Position numbers and translations under genes: made by a program
Shown: positions 20,242 through 28,496 of the stretch, in pieces
Layout: each line of letters starts with the position of its first letter
Position numbering within the stretch: position 1 is the first letter of the stretch
The notes under the pieces: generated by a model
Databases searched by the model: none
Seen by the model: only the letters and a program-made list of their open reading frames with translations
Told to the model about the DNA's origin: nothing
NCBI RefSeq assembly: GCF_015776785.2
Contig: NZ_LFMD02000005.1
Location: 266,733-330,732 of the forward strand
Direction: 5' to 3'
Length of the DNA: 64,000 bases
DNA from: Kitasatospora sp. SUK 42
GTDB taxonomy: Bacteria > Actinomycetota > Actinomycetes > Streptomycetales > Streptomycetaceae

Positions 20242-21303
20242 ATGATCGACAGGCGTGGCTTCACCAAGGCTCTGGGACTGGGCACCGGCGCGACCGCCTT
20301 CCCACTGGCCGGCCTGCGGGGCGTTTCGAGCGCCGCACCCGACCCGGGCCGCTCCACAGAGGCCCCCGTGGTCCCCGGGATCACGCCCGGCACCCACACC
20401 TCCTTCCCGGTGCTGAAACAGGTCGACGCCGGGCTGCTCAACGTCGGCTACGCCGAACTCGGCCCCGCCGGCGGGCCGGTGGTCCTGTGCCTGCACGGCT
20501 GGCCGTACGACATCCACAGCTACGTGGACGTGGCCCCGCTCCTCGCGGACCTCGGCTACCGCGTGATCGTCCCCTACCTCCGGGGCCACGGCACCACGCG
20601 CTTCCTGTCGAACCGGACCTTCCGCAACGGTCAACAGGTGGCCGTAGCGGTGGACATCATCGCCCTGATGGACGCCCTCAGGATCGACCGCGCGGTCATG
20701 GCCGGCTTCGACTGGGGCTCGCGGACCGGCGACATCCTGGCGGCCCTGCGGCCCGAGCGCGTCAAGGCCCTGGTGTCGGTGAGCGGCTATCTCATCACCG
20801 ACCGCGAGGAGCAGCTCAAGCCGATCGCGCCGGCCGCCGAGCACGACTGGTGGTACCAGTACTACTTCGCCACCGAGCGGGGCAGGAGGGCCATGCAGGA
20901 CAAGCGGCTCCGGCACGACCTCACCCGGTTCGTCTGGCAGTCCGTCTCCCCCACCTGGCACTTCGACGACGCCACCTTCGAGCGCACCGCGGCCGCCTTC
21001 GACAACCCCGACTACGCCGCGGTCGTGGTCCACAACTACCGCTGGCGGCTCAGCGTCGCCGACGGCGAGCGCCGCTACGACCACGACGAACACCTGCTGG
21101 CCCGCAAGCCCGTCATCGGCGTGCCGACCATCGCCCTCGACCCCGCCCTGGACCCGTTCACCGCTCCTGGTGACGGCTCCGGCTACCGCGCCATGTTCAC
21201 CGGGAAGTACGAGCACCGGACGCTGGCCGACGTCGGCCACAACGTGCCCCAGGAGGCGCCCACCGCCTTCGCCCAGGCCGTCGTCGACGTGGACCACCTC
21301 TGA
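20242..21303 (+). CDS. Tat-exported epoxide-hydrolase-like alpha/beta hydrolase
   Basis: This 353-residue protein begins with a twin-arginine signal (DRRGFTKALGLG, then a hydrophobic stretch ending AAP near residue 33). ATG 20242 is chosen because GGAAGG lies five bases upstream and the signal starts there. The hydrolase domain has the oxyanion motif HGWP, a nucleophile elbow GFDWGSR in which Asp replaces Ser (as in epoxide hydrolases and haloalkane dehalogenases), and the terminal His in DVGHNVPQE. It should fold in the cytoplasm and act outside, opening an epoxide or displacing a leaving group through an Asp ester. The natural substrate is unknown. Confidence 0.85.
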   Translation: MIDRRGFTKALGLGTGATAFPLAGLRGVSSAAPDPGRSTEAPVVPGITPGTHTSFPVLKQVDAGLLNVGYAELGPAGGPVVLCLHGWPYDIHSYVDVAPLLADLGYRVIVPYLRGHGTTRFLSNRTFRNGQQVAVAVDIIALMDALRIDRAVMAGFDWGSRTGDILAALRPERVKALVSVSGYLITDREEQLKPIAPAAEHDWWYQYYFATERGRRAMQDKRLRHDLTRFVWQSVSPTWHFDDATFERTAAAFDNPDYAAVVVHNYRWRLSVADGERRYDHDEHLLARKPVIGVPTIALDPALDPFTAPGDGSGYRAMFTGKYEHRTLADVGHNVPQEAPTAFAQAVVDVDHL

Positions 21304-21325
21304 CCCGCAGGCCACCGCGGGAGCC

Positions 21326-22072
21326 TCACGGTGAACCGGCCGATGCGCGGTCCGCGGTCGGCGCCGGTGCGGCCGGCGGTGAGATCCAGCGGGCCGGGCG
21401 GCACTCACCGCCGGCCGACGGACACACCTGGGCCCGGGCGGAGGGGATCGTGGACGGGTCCGGCGCGTAGGGGTCCGGGTGGTCGTCGGCGTACTCGACG
21501 ATCGTGAACTCCCGGCCGCCGCCGAGGTCCACCACCCGCTGGTGCACCGGGCCGAAAAGGTGGTCGTCGTCGTCCTTGATCACGACCTTCCCCGCATCGC
21601 CGGGGAAGACGGTGAAGATCGCCCACCCGTCGAACCACACCGGATCCCGCTGGTCCGACAGGGAGCCGAGGGAAGCGCCGGCGGTGATCCCCTCGGGGCT
21701 GCCGGCATTGTTCCTGACCACGGCCAGGCACACCATTTCGCCGTCCCCCAGCCACGCCACGGCCGCCCGGCTGTGGGCGATCGCGTCGTCGAGCACGATC
21801 AGTCCCGTCAGGGCGGGCACCGGGCAGCTGTCCGGGATCTCGTCCGGTCTGGACAGGCCGTCCACGATCCACCGCGCCGACGCAGGGGCCGCCTGTGACA
21901 GCACCATCCCGTTCCCCGTCGGCGCCGGCCGTGCGACGACGGTCGGCGCCGGCGCCCCGCCGCCACCCCAGCCGATGCCGCCGGCACCGCCCGGCCCCGT
22001 ACAGGCCGCAGCCCCCAGCGCCAGCACCACCGCCGCCGCGCACCCCGCCACCCGCGCCGTCCGCCCCACCAC
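21326..22072 (-). CDS. Secreted lipoprotein of unknown function
   Basis: The protein is about 248 residues. The N-terminus is a lipoprotein signal (RTARVAGCAAAVVLALGAAAC) with lipobox AAAC, followed by a Gly/Pro-rich linker. The mature domain (VDGLSRPDEIPDSCPVPAL through FTIVEYADDHPDPYAPDP) has three or four cysteines that could pair outside the cell. The start is uncertain: adjacent GTG codons at 22072 and 22069 follow GGGAGG at short spacing, and a longer frame begins at 22153. I do not recognise the family. It is convergent with the Tat-exported hydrolase 22 bp away. Confidence 0.65.
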   Translation of the reverse strand: MVGRTARVAGCAAAVVLALGAAACTGPGGAGGIGWGGGGAPAPTVVARPAPTGNGMVLSQAAPASARWIVDGLSRPDEIPDSCPVPALTGLIVLDDAIAHSRAAVAWLGDGEMVCLAVVRNNAGSPEGITAGASLGSLSDQRDPVWFDGWAIFTVFPGDAGKVVIKDDDDHLFGPVHQRVVDLGGGREFTIVEYADDHPDPYAPDPSTIPSARAQVCPSAGGECRPARWISPPAAPAPTADRASAGSP

Positions 22073-22360
22073 GCCTCCCCCGCGTCGTCCCTCCCCCGTA
22101 GGGTTCCCGCCACGGCGGCCCGAATGCGTCAAGGAACGGCAACGGCCTTGCACCGAAGGCGACTTGCCCCGCGGACCGATGGACTTCCACGCACCACGAG
22201 CCGTCCGATCCTGATTCGCGGTGTCCTGAGGCCGAGTCGCCGCCCTGGCGATCTACGCTGTCACCGTTGCCCATCACGTTCAACGGCCCGGCACCCCGGG
22301 GGACTCGGAACGTTCCCCGGCCCCCGGACCGCTCCCGCCATCCGCAGAGGGGACAGTGCG

Positions 22361-22765
22361 ATGAATGCTGACATCCGGACCAGGGCCGCACTGGAGGAAC
22401 ACTGGCGGGCGTCGGAGCGCGGGGACACCGAAGCCGAGCACGCCATCTACGCCGCGGACGCGGTCCTGGACTACCCCCAGTCGGGTGAACGCTTCCGGGG
22501 CCGTGCGACGATCTCGGCGCAGCGCGGCGGCCACCCCGCCAGTCGGCACTTCACCCTCCACCGGATCGTCGGCAGCGGGGACCTGTGGGTGAGCGAGTGC
22601 GTCATCACCTACGACGGGGTGCCCACCTACTCGGTGAGCATCATGGAGTTCTCCCAGGGGCACGTGGTGCACGAGACCCAGTACTTCGCGGACGCCTTCG
22701 GTGCGCCCGGATGGCGGGCGGCACTCGCGGAGCCGATGCCGGGCAGGAACATCGCCGAGGCCTGA
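22361..22765 (+). CDS. NTF2/SnoaL-like protein
   Basis: This 134-residue protein has the cone-like NTF2 fold pattern: an N-terminal helix (ALEEHWRASERGDTEAEHAIYAADAVLDYPQSGERFRG) then strands ending in HETQYFADAFGAP. The family includes small isomerases, cyclases, dehydratases and binding proteins; no activity can be assigned. The start is ATG 22361, preceded by GAGGGGACAGTGCG. It ends seven bases from the convergent binding-protein gene. The 288 bases upstream (22073-22360) are a plain divergent promoter region. It is also distantly similar in fold to PhzA/PhzB, but it lies far from the phz-like genes and I would not call it one. Confidence 0.8.
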   Translation: MNADIRTRAALEEHWRASERGDTEAEHAIYAADAVLDYPQSGERFRGRATISAQRGGHPASRHFTLHRIVGSGDLWVSECVITYDGVPTYSVSIMEFSQGHVVHETQYFADAFGAPGWRAALAEPMPGRNIAEA

Positions 22766-22772
22766 CCCGCGG

Positions 22773-23651
22773 CTAGGACAAGACGGTCGCGGTGCGGTAG
22801 AACTCGGCCGCCGTGACGGTGGCGGGGACACCGAGTTCGGCGGCGACCGCGGTGATCGCGCTGTCGCCGACGGCGAGGTCGGCCTGGCCGTCAGTGGTGA
22901 AGTGCGGTGCGATGAACCTCTCGTAGTGGGCTCGGACCTCGGCCTCGGTCTGTCCGCCGAGGAACGTCCGCATGTGCCGCACGGTGGTACCGGGGTCGCG
23001 GTGGATCACGTGCAGGGCCCGCCGGTGGGCTCGTACGACGGCCTGGACCGCGGGGTCGTCCGGGCGGATGCGGGTGGGGTCGACGGCCACGCCCACGGTG
23101 GGGATCCGGAAGTGGTCGCCGACCCAGGCCGGCACCTGCCAGCCGTGCTCGGCGGCCACCGCCTCCGGCGCCATGGTGCTGCCGACGTAGGCGGCGTCGA
23201 TGCTGCCGTCGCGCAGGTGGCGCAGGTCCATGCCGTAGTCGCCGGGGTTGCGGACGACGGTGTGGACGTCGCGGTCCGGGTCGAGGCCGGCCCGTCGCAG
23301 CACGATCCGGGCGAAGCACCCGGGTGGGGTGTGGGGGGCGTGTACCGCGAGCCGTCGGCCGGCCAGGTCGGCCAGGGAGGTCAGGCCGGGGCGGGCGAGG
23401 AACCAGAAAAGCGGGCGATCGGTGTTGACACTGAGAGCGACCCACGGGGTTCCGTCGGTCAGCCGGGACAGCAGGGCCCGGCCGAGCCCGATGGTGGCGC
23501 AGTCGCGCAGGCGCTCGACGTCCCAGGAGCAGCCGTCGCGCAGCGCGACGTGGACGCCCTCGTCGGCGTAGAAGTCCTCCTGGTCGGCGATGTAGGCGGC
23601 CAATTCCTCGTGCAGGCCCCGCCCGACAAAGGCGAGATCGATCGTGCGCAT
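22773..23651 (-). CDS. NMT1/THI5-like periplasmic-binding-fold protein without signal peptide
   Basis: This 292-residue protein resembles SsuA/NMT1-type substrate-binding proteins: DLAFVGRGLHEELAAYIADQEDFYADEGVHV at the start, RPGLTSLADLAGRRLAVHAPHTPPGCFARIVL in the middle, and YVGSTMAPEAVAAEHGW. It begins directly with the binding fold at ATG 23651 (GAGGAAG upstream), with no export signal or lipobox. Either it works in the cytoplasm (as a sensor, or as a biosynthetic enzyme like THI5) or its transport partners lie elsewhere. No permease or ATPase of this type is adjacent. It is probably co-transcribed with the SDR gene 99 bp upstream. Confidence 0.72.
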   Translation of the reverse strand: MRTIDLAFVGRGLHEELAAYIADQEDFYADEGVHVALRDGCSWDVERLRDCATIGLGRALLSRLTDGTPWVALSVNTDRPLFWFLARPGLTSLADLAGRRLAVHAPHTPPGCFARIVLRRAGLDPDRDVHTVVRNPGDYGMDLRHLRDGSIDAAYVGSTMAPEAVAAEHGWQVPAWVGDHFRIPTVGVAVDPTRIRPDDPAVQAVVRAHRRALHVIHRDPGTTVRHMRTFLGGQTEAEVRAHYERFIAPHFTTDGQADLAVGDSAITAVAAELGVPATVTAAEFYRTATVLS

Positions 23652-23750
23652 GACGCTCTTCCTCGATCGTGTCGTCTCCGCGCCGTCCCGCGAGGGTGCG
23701 GCGCGGCGTGTGGTGCCGAGGTGACGGTGCCGCGGACACCGGCCCGGCTG

Positions 23751-24506
23751 TCAGTACATCGACATTCCACCGTTGACCACGGCCGTGGTGCCGGTCATGA
23801 AGGCGTTGTCCTCGCCGGTGTAGAAGGCGACCGCCTGGGCGACATCGGCCGGGCGCGCCAGGCGGCCCACGGGGGTGAGGGCCACCTGGCGCCGCTTGAC
23901 CTCCTCGTCGAGCACGGACCCCATGCGGGTGTCCTCCACCGGGCCGGCCGCGACGATGTTGACCGTGATGCCCTGCGGGCCCAGCTCCTGGGCGAGGTAG
24001 CGGGCGAACTGCTCCAGAGCGGCCTTGGCCGCGCCCAGCGCGATCATGCCCGCCCGGGGCTGGCGGCTGAGGCCGGTGCTGATGAAGACGACGCGCCCCC
24101 AGCCCTGTTCGCTCATGGCGGGCAGGACGGCCTTGGTGACCGCGAACGCCGCATGCATCTCGGCGTCGATCTTGCCGCCCAGTTCCTCCCACGTCATGTC
24201 CTGGAACGACTTGACCGCGTACGGGATGAGCGCGTTGTGCACGAGCACGTCGACGCCGCCCCACGTCGCCCGGACCTGCTCGACCATGCGCTCGACCACC
24301 GCCGGCTCGCGCACGTCGGCCTGCACCGCCATGGCCCGGCCCCCTGCCGCCTCGATGCCGGCCACGACCTCCTCGGCCGCCCGGACGTTGCGGAGGTAGT
24401 TGACCACCACCCGCATCCCCCGCGCGGCCAGAAGGCGCGCGGTGGCCGCACCGATCCCGCTGCCGGCCCCCGTCACCAGTGCCACCCTGCCGGTTGCCCC
24501 GGTCAT
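23751..24506 (-). CDS. Short-chain dehydrogenase-like protein lacking the catalytic tyrosine
   Basis: This 251-residue FabG-like SDR has cofactor motif TGAGSGIG, then DVLVHNALIP in place of the usual NNAG, and an active-site Ser in FISTGLS. Where YxxxK is expected it reads ALGAAKAALEQ, so the tyrosine is Leu while the lysine is kept. The end SVYTG-like VAFYTGEDNAFMTGTTAVVNGG is typical. The start is ATG 24506 with GGAGG upstream. It may be a non-classical reductase, a binding protein, or an enzyme using another residue. It is transcribed with the binding-fold protein downstream. Confidence 0.8.
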   Translation of the reverse strand: MTGATGRVALVTGAGSGIGAATARLLAARGMRVVVNYLRNVRAAEEVVAGIEAAGGRAMAVQADVREPAVVERMVEQVRATWGGVDVLVHNALIPYAVKSFQDMTWEELGGKIDAEMHAAFAVTKAVLPAMSEQGWGRVVFISTGLSRQPRAGMIALGAAKAALEQFARYLAQELGPQGITVNIVAAGPVEDTRMGSVLDEEVKRRQVALTPVGRLARPADVAQAVAFYTGEDNAFMTGTTAVVNGGMSMY

Positions 24507-25055
24507 GGGCTCACCTCCTGCTCGTCATCGCGGACTGCCGCTGGGGCCGCCCGGAGTCGTTCGCCGTCGATGCCCGGGTTCGCTGAGCGGATCGCCCCGG
24601 AGGGCACGGTGTCGACGGTCGCCCGCAGCGGATCGGCCCCGATCCGGTCGGGTTCACGCGGCGGCCGCGAGGTCGGTGGCCGCTCCGGCGCGCCGTGGGT
24701 GATCCCCTTCAGCATCGCACCGCCCCGCGCCGTCGCCAGCCGAGCCGCACCGATCCGCCCGGGCACACCGTCCGCCGGGAGTTCGAGGGCAGGCCCTGGG
24801 GGCCTGCCCCGAACTCCCGTCACCCCTGCCACCTCCGTCACCGCCACCGCTGTGGCCTTCGGCGGCCCCACCCCCTTCCACGCGCCCCTGACCGGCGCCC
24901 TTGCCGCCCCCGCCCGGGCGCGGTGGCCGGACCAACGCGGCGGGTCCGATGTGTGTGATCGGCTCACCTGTTCCCGGAGGGCCTCCCCGGCGCACCGTGA
25001 AAGCACCCCCTCCGCTCTGCGAGATAGCGGGGGTGCCGAGTAAGGGGAGCCTGGA
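24507..25055. other. Long intergenic region upstream of the IS701-like gene
   Basis: These 549 bases separate divergent genes. The only structure I see is the long palindrome at 24776-24819. No convincing coding sequence or transposon terminal repeat is visible. Confidence 0.4.
24776..24819. repeat. Long palindrome, copy 1 of a dispersed element (partner 39354-39407)
   Basis: The left arm cgggagttcgagggcaggcc pairs with the right arm ggcctgccccgaactcccg around a short loop, with one unpaired base. The arm sequence is nearly the same as that of the palindrome at 39354-39407 (cgggagttcgaggacaggcc). It lies in a 549-bp intergenic region and could be a terminator-like or REP-like element. Confidence 0.7.
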
Positions 25056-26417
25056 ATGACCGCCGTGAACACCGCGCCGCGCCTTCGGCCGGAGGTGCCT
25101 GACGCCGCCGTCGCCGAGCTGTGTGCCGAACTGTTCGCCCAGCTGCCACGGGCGGACCAACGGGAGAAGGGGGCCCAGTACCTGTACGGCCTGTTGACGG
25201 CCGACGGGCGCAAGACCGCGCGCAACATCGCCGCCCACGTCGGGGGCGGCGCGGCCGAGCAGAGCCTGCACCACTTCGTGTCCTCGTCCACCTGGGACTG
25301 GATGCCCGTGCGGGCCGTGCTGTGCCGGTACCTGGAGCGGGTGCTGCGGCCTCGCGCCTGGGTGGCACGGCCGCTCGTCATCCCGAAGGCCGGGCGCCAC
25401 TCGGTCGGCGTGGCCCGGCGGTTCGTGCCCAGCCTCGGGCAGGTCGTCAACAGCCAGGAGGCGCTGGGGATCTGGGCCGTCGACGAGGAGGCGAGCGCGC
25501 CGGTGCACTGGCGGCTGATGTGCCAGGAGGAGCGCCGGAACGCGGAGGCCGACCACGGTCGGCTGCGCCCCGGTGCCGAACACCCCGCGGTCACCGACGC
25601 GGAGTGTGTCGCGGCCACCGCCCTGGAGGTGCGCGAGTGGGGCCGGGGCACCCCCCGCCCGGTCGTCGTGGACCTTCCGGACTGCGATCCGCGCGCGCTC
25701 GTCCGCCTGTTCAGCGCCGAGCGGATGCCGCTGCTGGCCGCCGTCAGCGGTGCCACCCGGGTGACGATCGCCGATCGCGACCGGCTGCCCGGCGACACCG
25801 ACCGGGAGGTCTCCGCTCAGCAGCTGCTGAAGATGATCCGGGCCATGCGCCGGCCGGTCGTCTGGCGGGATCCGGAGCACGGCGGGACCCGTACCAGCCT
25901 GGTGGCGACCGTCCAGGTGACGCTGGCGCCGTCCTCCGAGAGGGTGCTGCTGCTCGGCGAGTGGGGCGATCCGCACGGCTGGCCGCAGCGGTACTGGATC
26001 AGCAACCTGACCGGGGCCCCCGCGGGGCCGCTGCTGCGGCTGACGAAGCTGGCGCTGCGCACCGAGACCGACTTCACCCGGATCTCGGTGCCGGTCGGGC
26101 TGGTCGACTTCGAGGGCCGCTCCTTCAACGGCTGGCACCGGCACATCACCCTGGCGTCCGCCGCCCACGCCGTGCGCGCCCTCACGGTGGCCCCCCGGCT
26201 GAACGAGCCGCCGCGCGAGGACGGCGAGCCGTGGGCCACGGACCGGGGCGAGCCGCACCGGTCCGAGGACGCCACGGTCGTCAGCCGCTCGCGCGGTCGG
26301 CGCGGGGGCGGTCCTGCTTCCGTTGCAAGACGCGGCGGGTACGGTGCAGTTGGAGCGCCAGCTGGACCTCCAGTGCCTGAGCCGGTTCCTGCCACTTCTC
26401 ACCGAGCAGTTCGGTGA
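25056..26417 (+). CDS. IS701-type transposase-like protein, catalytically degenerate
   Basis: This 453-residue protein has the N-terminal signature of IS701-family DDE proteins (EKGAQYLYGLLTADGRKTARN, then EQSLHHFVSSSTWDW). Where active relatives have a VIDDTGFPKKG-like motif carrying the first catalytic Asp, this one has LVIPKAGRHSVGVARR, without the acidic residue. No terminal inverted repeats or target duplication flank it. It has its own ribosome-binding site (GGGGAG) and normal codon bias. The last 45 codons overlap the convergent regulator gene by 137 bp. It is probably a domesticated DNA-binding protein rather than a mobile element; a regulatory role is conjecture. Confidence 0.7.
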   Translation: MTAVNTAPRLRPEVPDAAVAELCAELFAQLPRADQREKGAQYLYGLLTADGRKTARNIAAHVGGGAAEQSLHHFVSSSTWDWMPVRAVLCRYLERVLRPRAWVARPLVIPKAGRHSVGVARRFVPSLGQVVNSQEALGIWAVDEEASAPVHWRLMCQEERRNAEADHGRLRPGAEHPAVTDAECVAATALEVREWGRGTPRPVVVDLPDCDPRALVRLFSAERMPLLAAVSGATRVTIADRDRLPGDTDREVSAQQLLKMIRAMRRPVVWRDPEHGGTRTSLVATVQVTLAPSSERVLLLGEWGDPHGWPQRYWISNLTGAPAGPLLRLTKLALRTETDFTRISVPVGLVDFEGRSFNGWHRHITLASAAHAVRALTVAPRLNEPPREDGEPWATDRGEPHRSEDATVVSRSRGRRGGGPASVARRGGYGAVGAPAGPPVPEPVPATSHRAVR

Positions 26418-28188
26418 TGCGCTCCAGCCGCCGGGACACGGTGTTGGGGTGGACGTGGAGCCGCTCCGCCGCGTAGGTGGGGCTGCCGCCCGAGGCGAAG
26501 TACTCCTCCAGGGTCCTGGCCAGTTCGGTGCGCTGGAGGTTGTCGTAGTCGAGCACCGCGCCGATGGTGTGGCTGATGAAGTCGCAGGTGTCGGGGTTCT
26601 CCGACAACAGCAGCCCGAGGAAGCCGAGTTCCCGCGGCGAGGCGGTGCTGCCGATCCCGCCGAGGGCGACGACGGCGTCCAGGCAGCGCCTGGCCTCCTG
26701 GTAGGCGGTGGCGACGGCCGCCGGGTTCTCGGCCGGGCCGGAGCTGCCCGCCGTCACCCGGCGGCCCAGCACCGAGGACAGCTCCTTCGACAGGGTGGTC
26801 GAGGCGGCGTCCGGGTCGCCGCCCGGCAGCAGGAAGACCAGGCGGTCGCCGACCATGGCCCGCAGGCCGCCGTGCCGGTGCGCGTACGCCGACGCCCACA
26901 CCATGGCCCGGCCCTGGATGCCCCCCTCGGGGCGGACGGCGACCACGACGTGGGGTTCGTCCAGGTCGAGGGAGAGCCGGCGGGCGCGCTCGGCGACCTG
27001 TTCCAGCACCGCCGGCGAGCCGGTGATCAGGTCCCGCAGCAGTTCGTCGCGGGCCTGGCCGTCGGCGACGGCGGCGCTGCGCTGCATCAGCAGCAGGATG
27101 GCGATGCACTGCGCGGCCATGCCGAGCAGTTGGACCTGGTGCTCGTCGGCGGCCGCGGGCGGATGCAGCACCAGGGTGCCGAGCATCTCCTCACCGGCGG
27201 CCGCCGGGGCCACCCACAGGCCGCCGGGCGTGCGCACCGGGCGCCGTTCGGCGTGGGCGTCGAGCGAGGCGGTGACGACGTCGTCGGCGACCGCCGGTTC
27301 CGGCAGGGTGCCGGCGGCCGCCAACTCCCGCCCGGCCGAGTCCCGTACGCTCAGCGGGCCGCCGAGGAGCCCGGCCGCCTCGGCGGTGAGCGACTGGAGG
27401 TCGCTGCCCGCCAGCACCAGGTCGACCAGCCGGCTGTGGGTGCTGTGCAACTGCTGGGCCAGCTGTGAGGAGTCCCGCTCGCGCAGGGTGTCCTCGGCCA
27501 CTTCGGCGATCTGCTCGCGGGTGCGGTCGAGCAGCCGGGCCTTCTCGATGGCGACGGAGACCAGGTCGGCGAGGGAGACCATCAGCGAGATCTCGTCGGG
27601 GCCGAAGTGCCGGACGGAGCGCCCGGCCGCGTACAGGACGCCGAAGAACTCGTTGTCCAACAGGAGCGGAACCGCCATCATGCCGCGCAGGCCCTCGGCA
27701 CGGACGACCCCGTCGATCTCCTCGGAGTGGGCGAACGATCGATCGGTCAGGTAGGAGGGCGTCGAGAAGGGACCGGACTCCCTCATCGCGCGCAGCCCGA
27801 GCCCGCCGCCCATCGGCACCCGGAATCCGACGGTGATGGCCGAGGCCTGGCCGTCCGCGGCGCGCACCACCGAGCAGCCCTGCTCGCCGTCGTACAGCGA
27901 CACCCAGGACATGTCGACGCCGAACAGCAGCCGGGTGCGGCGGACGATCACCTTCAGCAGGCTGTCGAGCGTGTACGGCAGCGTCAGATCGCGGACGGTG
28001 TCGACCAGCGCCGCGAGTCCCACCTCACGCTGCCGACGGCGGTCGAAGAGCTCCCGGATGCGCAGCGACAGGTCCCGGGCCCGCTCCAGCTCGGCCAGGC
28101 GCTCCGGGGCCGCGCCGTCGGCGCGGGCCTCGGTGACGACCCTCTCGTACTCGTCCACCGGGGCTTCCGCCACCAGCAGTTCGAGCAT
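26281..28188 (-). CDS. GAF-domain PucR/CdaR-type transcriptional regulator
   Basis: The protein is about 635 residues. An N-terminal helical segment (VTEARADGAAPERLAELERA) is followed by a GAF domain from about 50 to 210 (LDSLLKVIVRRTRLLFGVDMSW, GMMAVPLLLDNEFFGVLYA). The middle region is of the GGDEF-like CdaR type. A C-terminal PucR helix-turn-helix (TLEEYFASGGSPTYAAERLHVHPNTVSRRLERI) completes it. Proteins of this type activate or repress genes in response to small molecules. The start is uncertain: ATG 28188, GTG 28194 and an ATG at 28278 are in frame. A weak copy of the cluster promoter motif (CTGACAGAC, 28293-28301) lies about 105 bp upstream of 28188. It is the best candidate in the window for the cluster regulator, by position only. 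Confidence 0.82.
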   Translation of the reverse strand: MLELLVAEAPVDEYERVVTEARADGAAPERLAELERARDLSLRIRELFDRRRQREVGLAALVDTVRDLTLPYTLDSLLKVIVRRTRLLFGVDMSWVSLYDGEQGCSVVRAADGQASAITVGFRVPMGGGLGLRAMRESGPFSTPSYLTDRSFAHSEEIDGVVRAEGLRGMMAVPLLLDNEFFGVLYAAGRSVRHFGPDEISLMVSLADLVSVAIEKARLLDRTREQIAEVAEDTLRERDSSQLAQQLHSTHSRLVDLVLAGSDLQSLTAEAAGLLGGPLSVRDSAGRELAAAGTLPEPAVADDVVTASLDAHAERRPVRTPGGLWVAPAAAGEEMLGTLVLHPPAAADEHQVQLLGMAAQCIAILLLMQRSAAVADGQARDELLRDLITGSPAVLEQVAERARRLSLDLDEPHVVVAVRPEGGIQGRAMVWASAYAHRHGGLRAMVGDRLVFLLPGGDPDAASTTLSKELSSVLGRRVTAGSSGPAENPAAVATAYQEARRCLDAVVALGGIGSTASPRELGFLGLLLSENPDTCDFISHTIGAVLDYDNLQRTELARTLEEYFASGGSPTYAAERLHVHPNTVSRRLERITELLGEKWQEPAQALEVQLALQLHRTRRVLQRKQDRPRADRASG

Positions 28189-28496
28189 GTCGACCGCACT
28201 CGGACGCGATCCACCGGCTCTCGTGCCATCCCGCACCCTGTTCGCTCCCCCGATAGATACAAGCACAACCGTGCACAAAATCTAGGTTGGCTGTCTGTCA
28301 GTGGTCAACCGGAACCCGAGCCTTCGCGCAGGTGAACGCGATGCGCGGTGGGTCGGTCACCACCCCCCGTCACCGACAGTGTCGCCGGACCACCTTCTGG
28401 TGGGCGCGCTCCGCCGCAAGGCTGATCCCCGGCGCCACGGTGGTGGCGCGGCCAGCAGCCCGAGGCGGCAGCTGCTGAACGAGATGGGGGAGAAAG
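28189..28496. other. Divergent promoter region between the PucR-type regulator and the methyltransferase
   Basis: These 308 bases hold both promoters and a CTGACAGAC match (28293-28301, minus strand). An AT-rich TAGATTTTG follows 10 bases after it and could be a -10 region of the regulator gene. I see nothing else. Confidence 0.4.

Noticed and set aside
22361-22765. NTF2-like protein as a PhzA/PhzB homologue
   Set aside because: It shares only the general fold, lies about 10 kb from the phz-like genes on the far side of unrelated genes, and lacks the cluster promoter motif.
25056-26417. An active insertion sequence
   Set aside because: The first catalytic Asp motif is missing, no terminal inverted repeats or target-site duplication are visible, and codon bias matches the neighbours.
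28298-28311. Shared string cagtggtcaaccgg also found near 7105-7117
   Set aside because: The match is short, has no similar flanking sequence or position relative to genes, and is best treated as chance.
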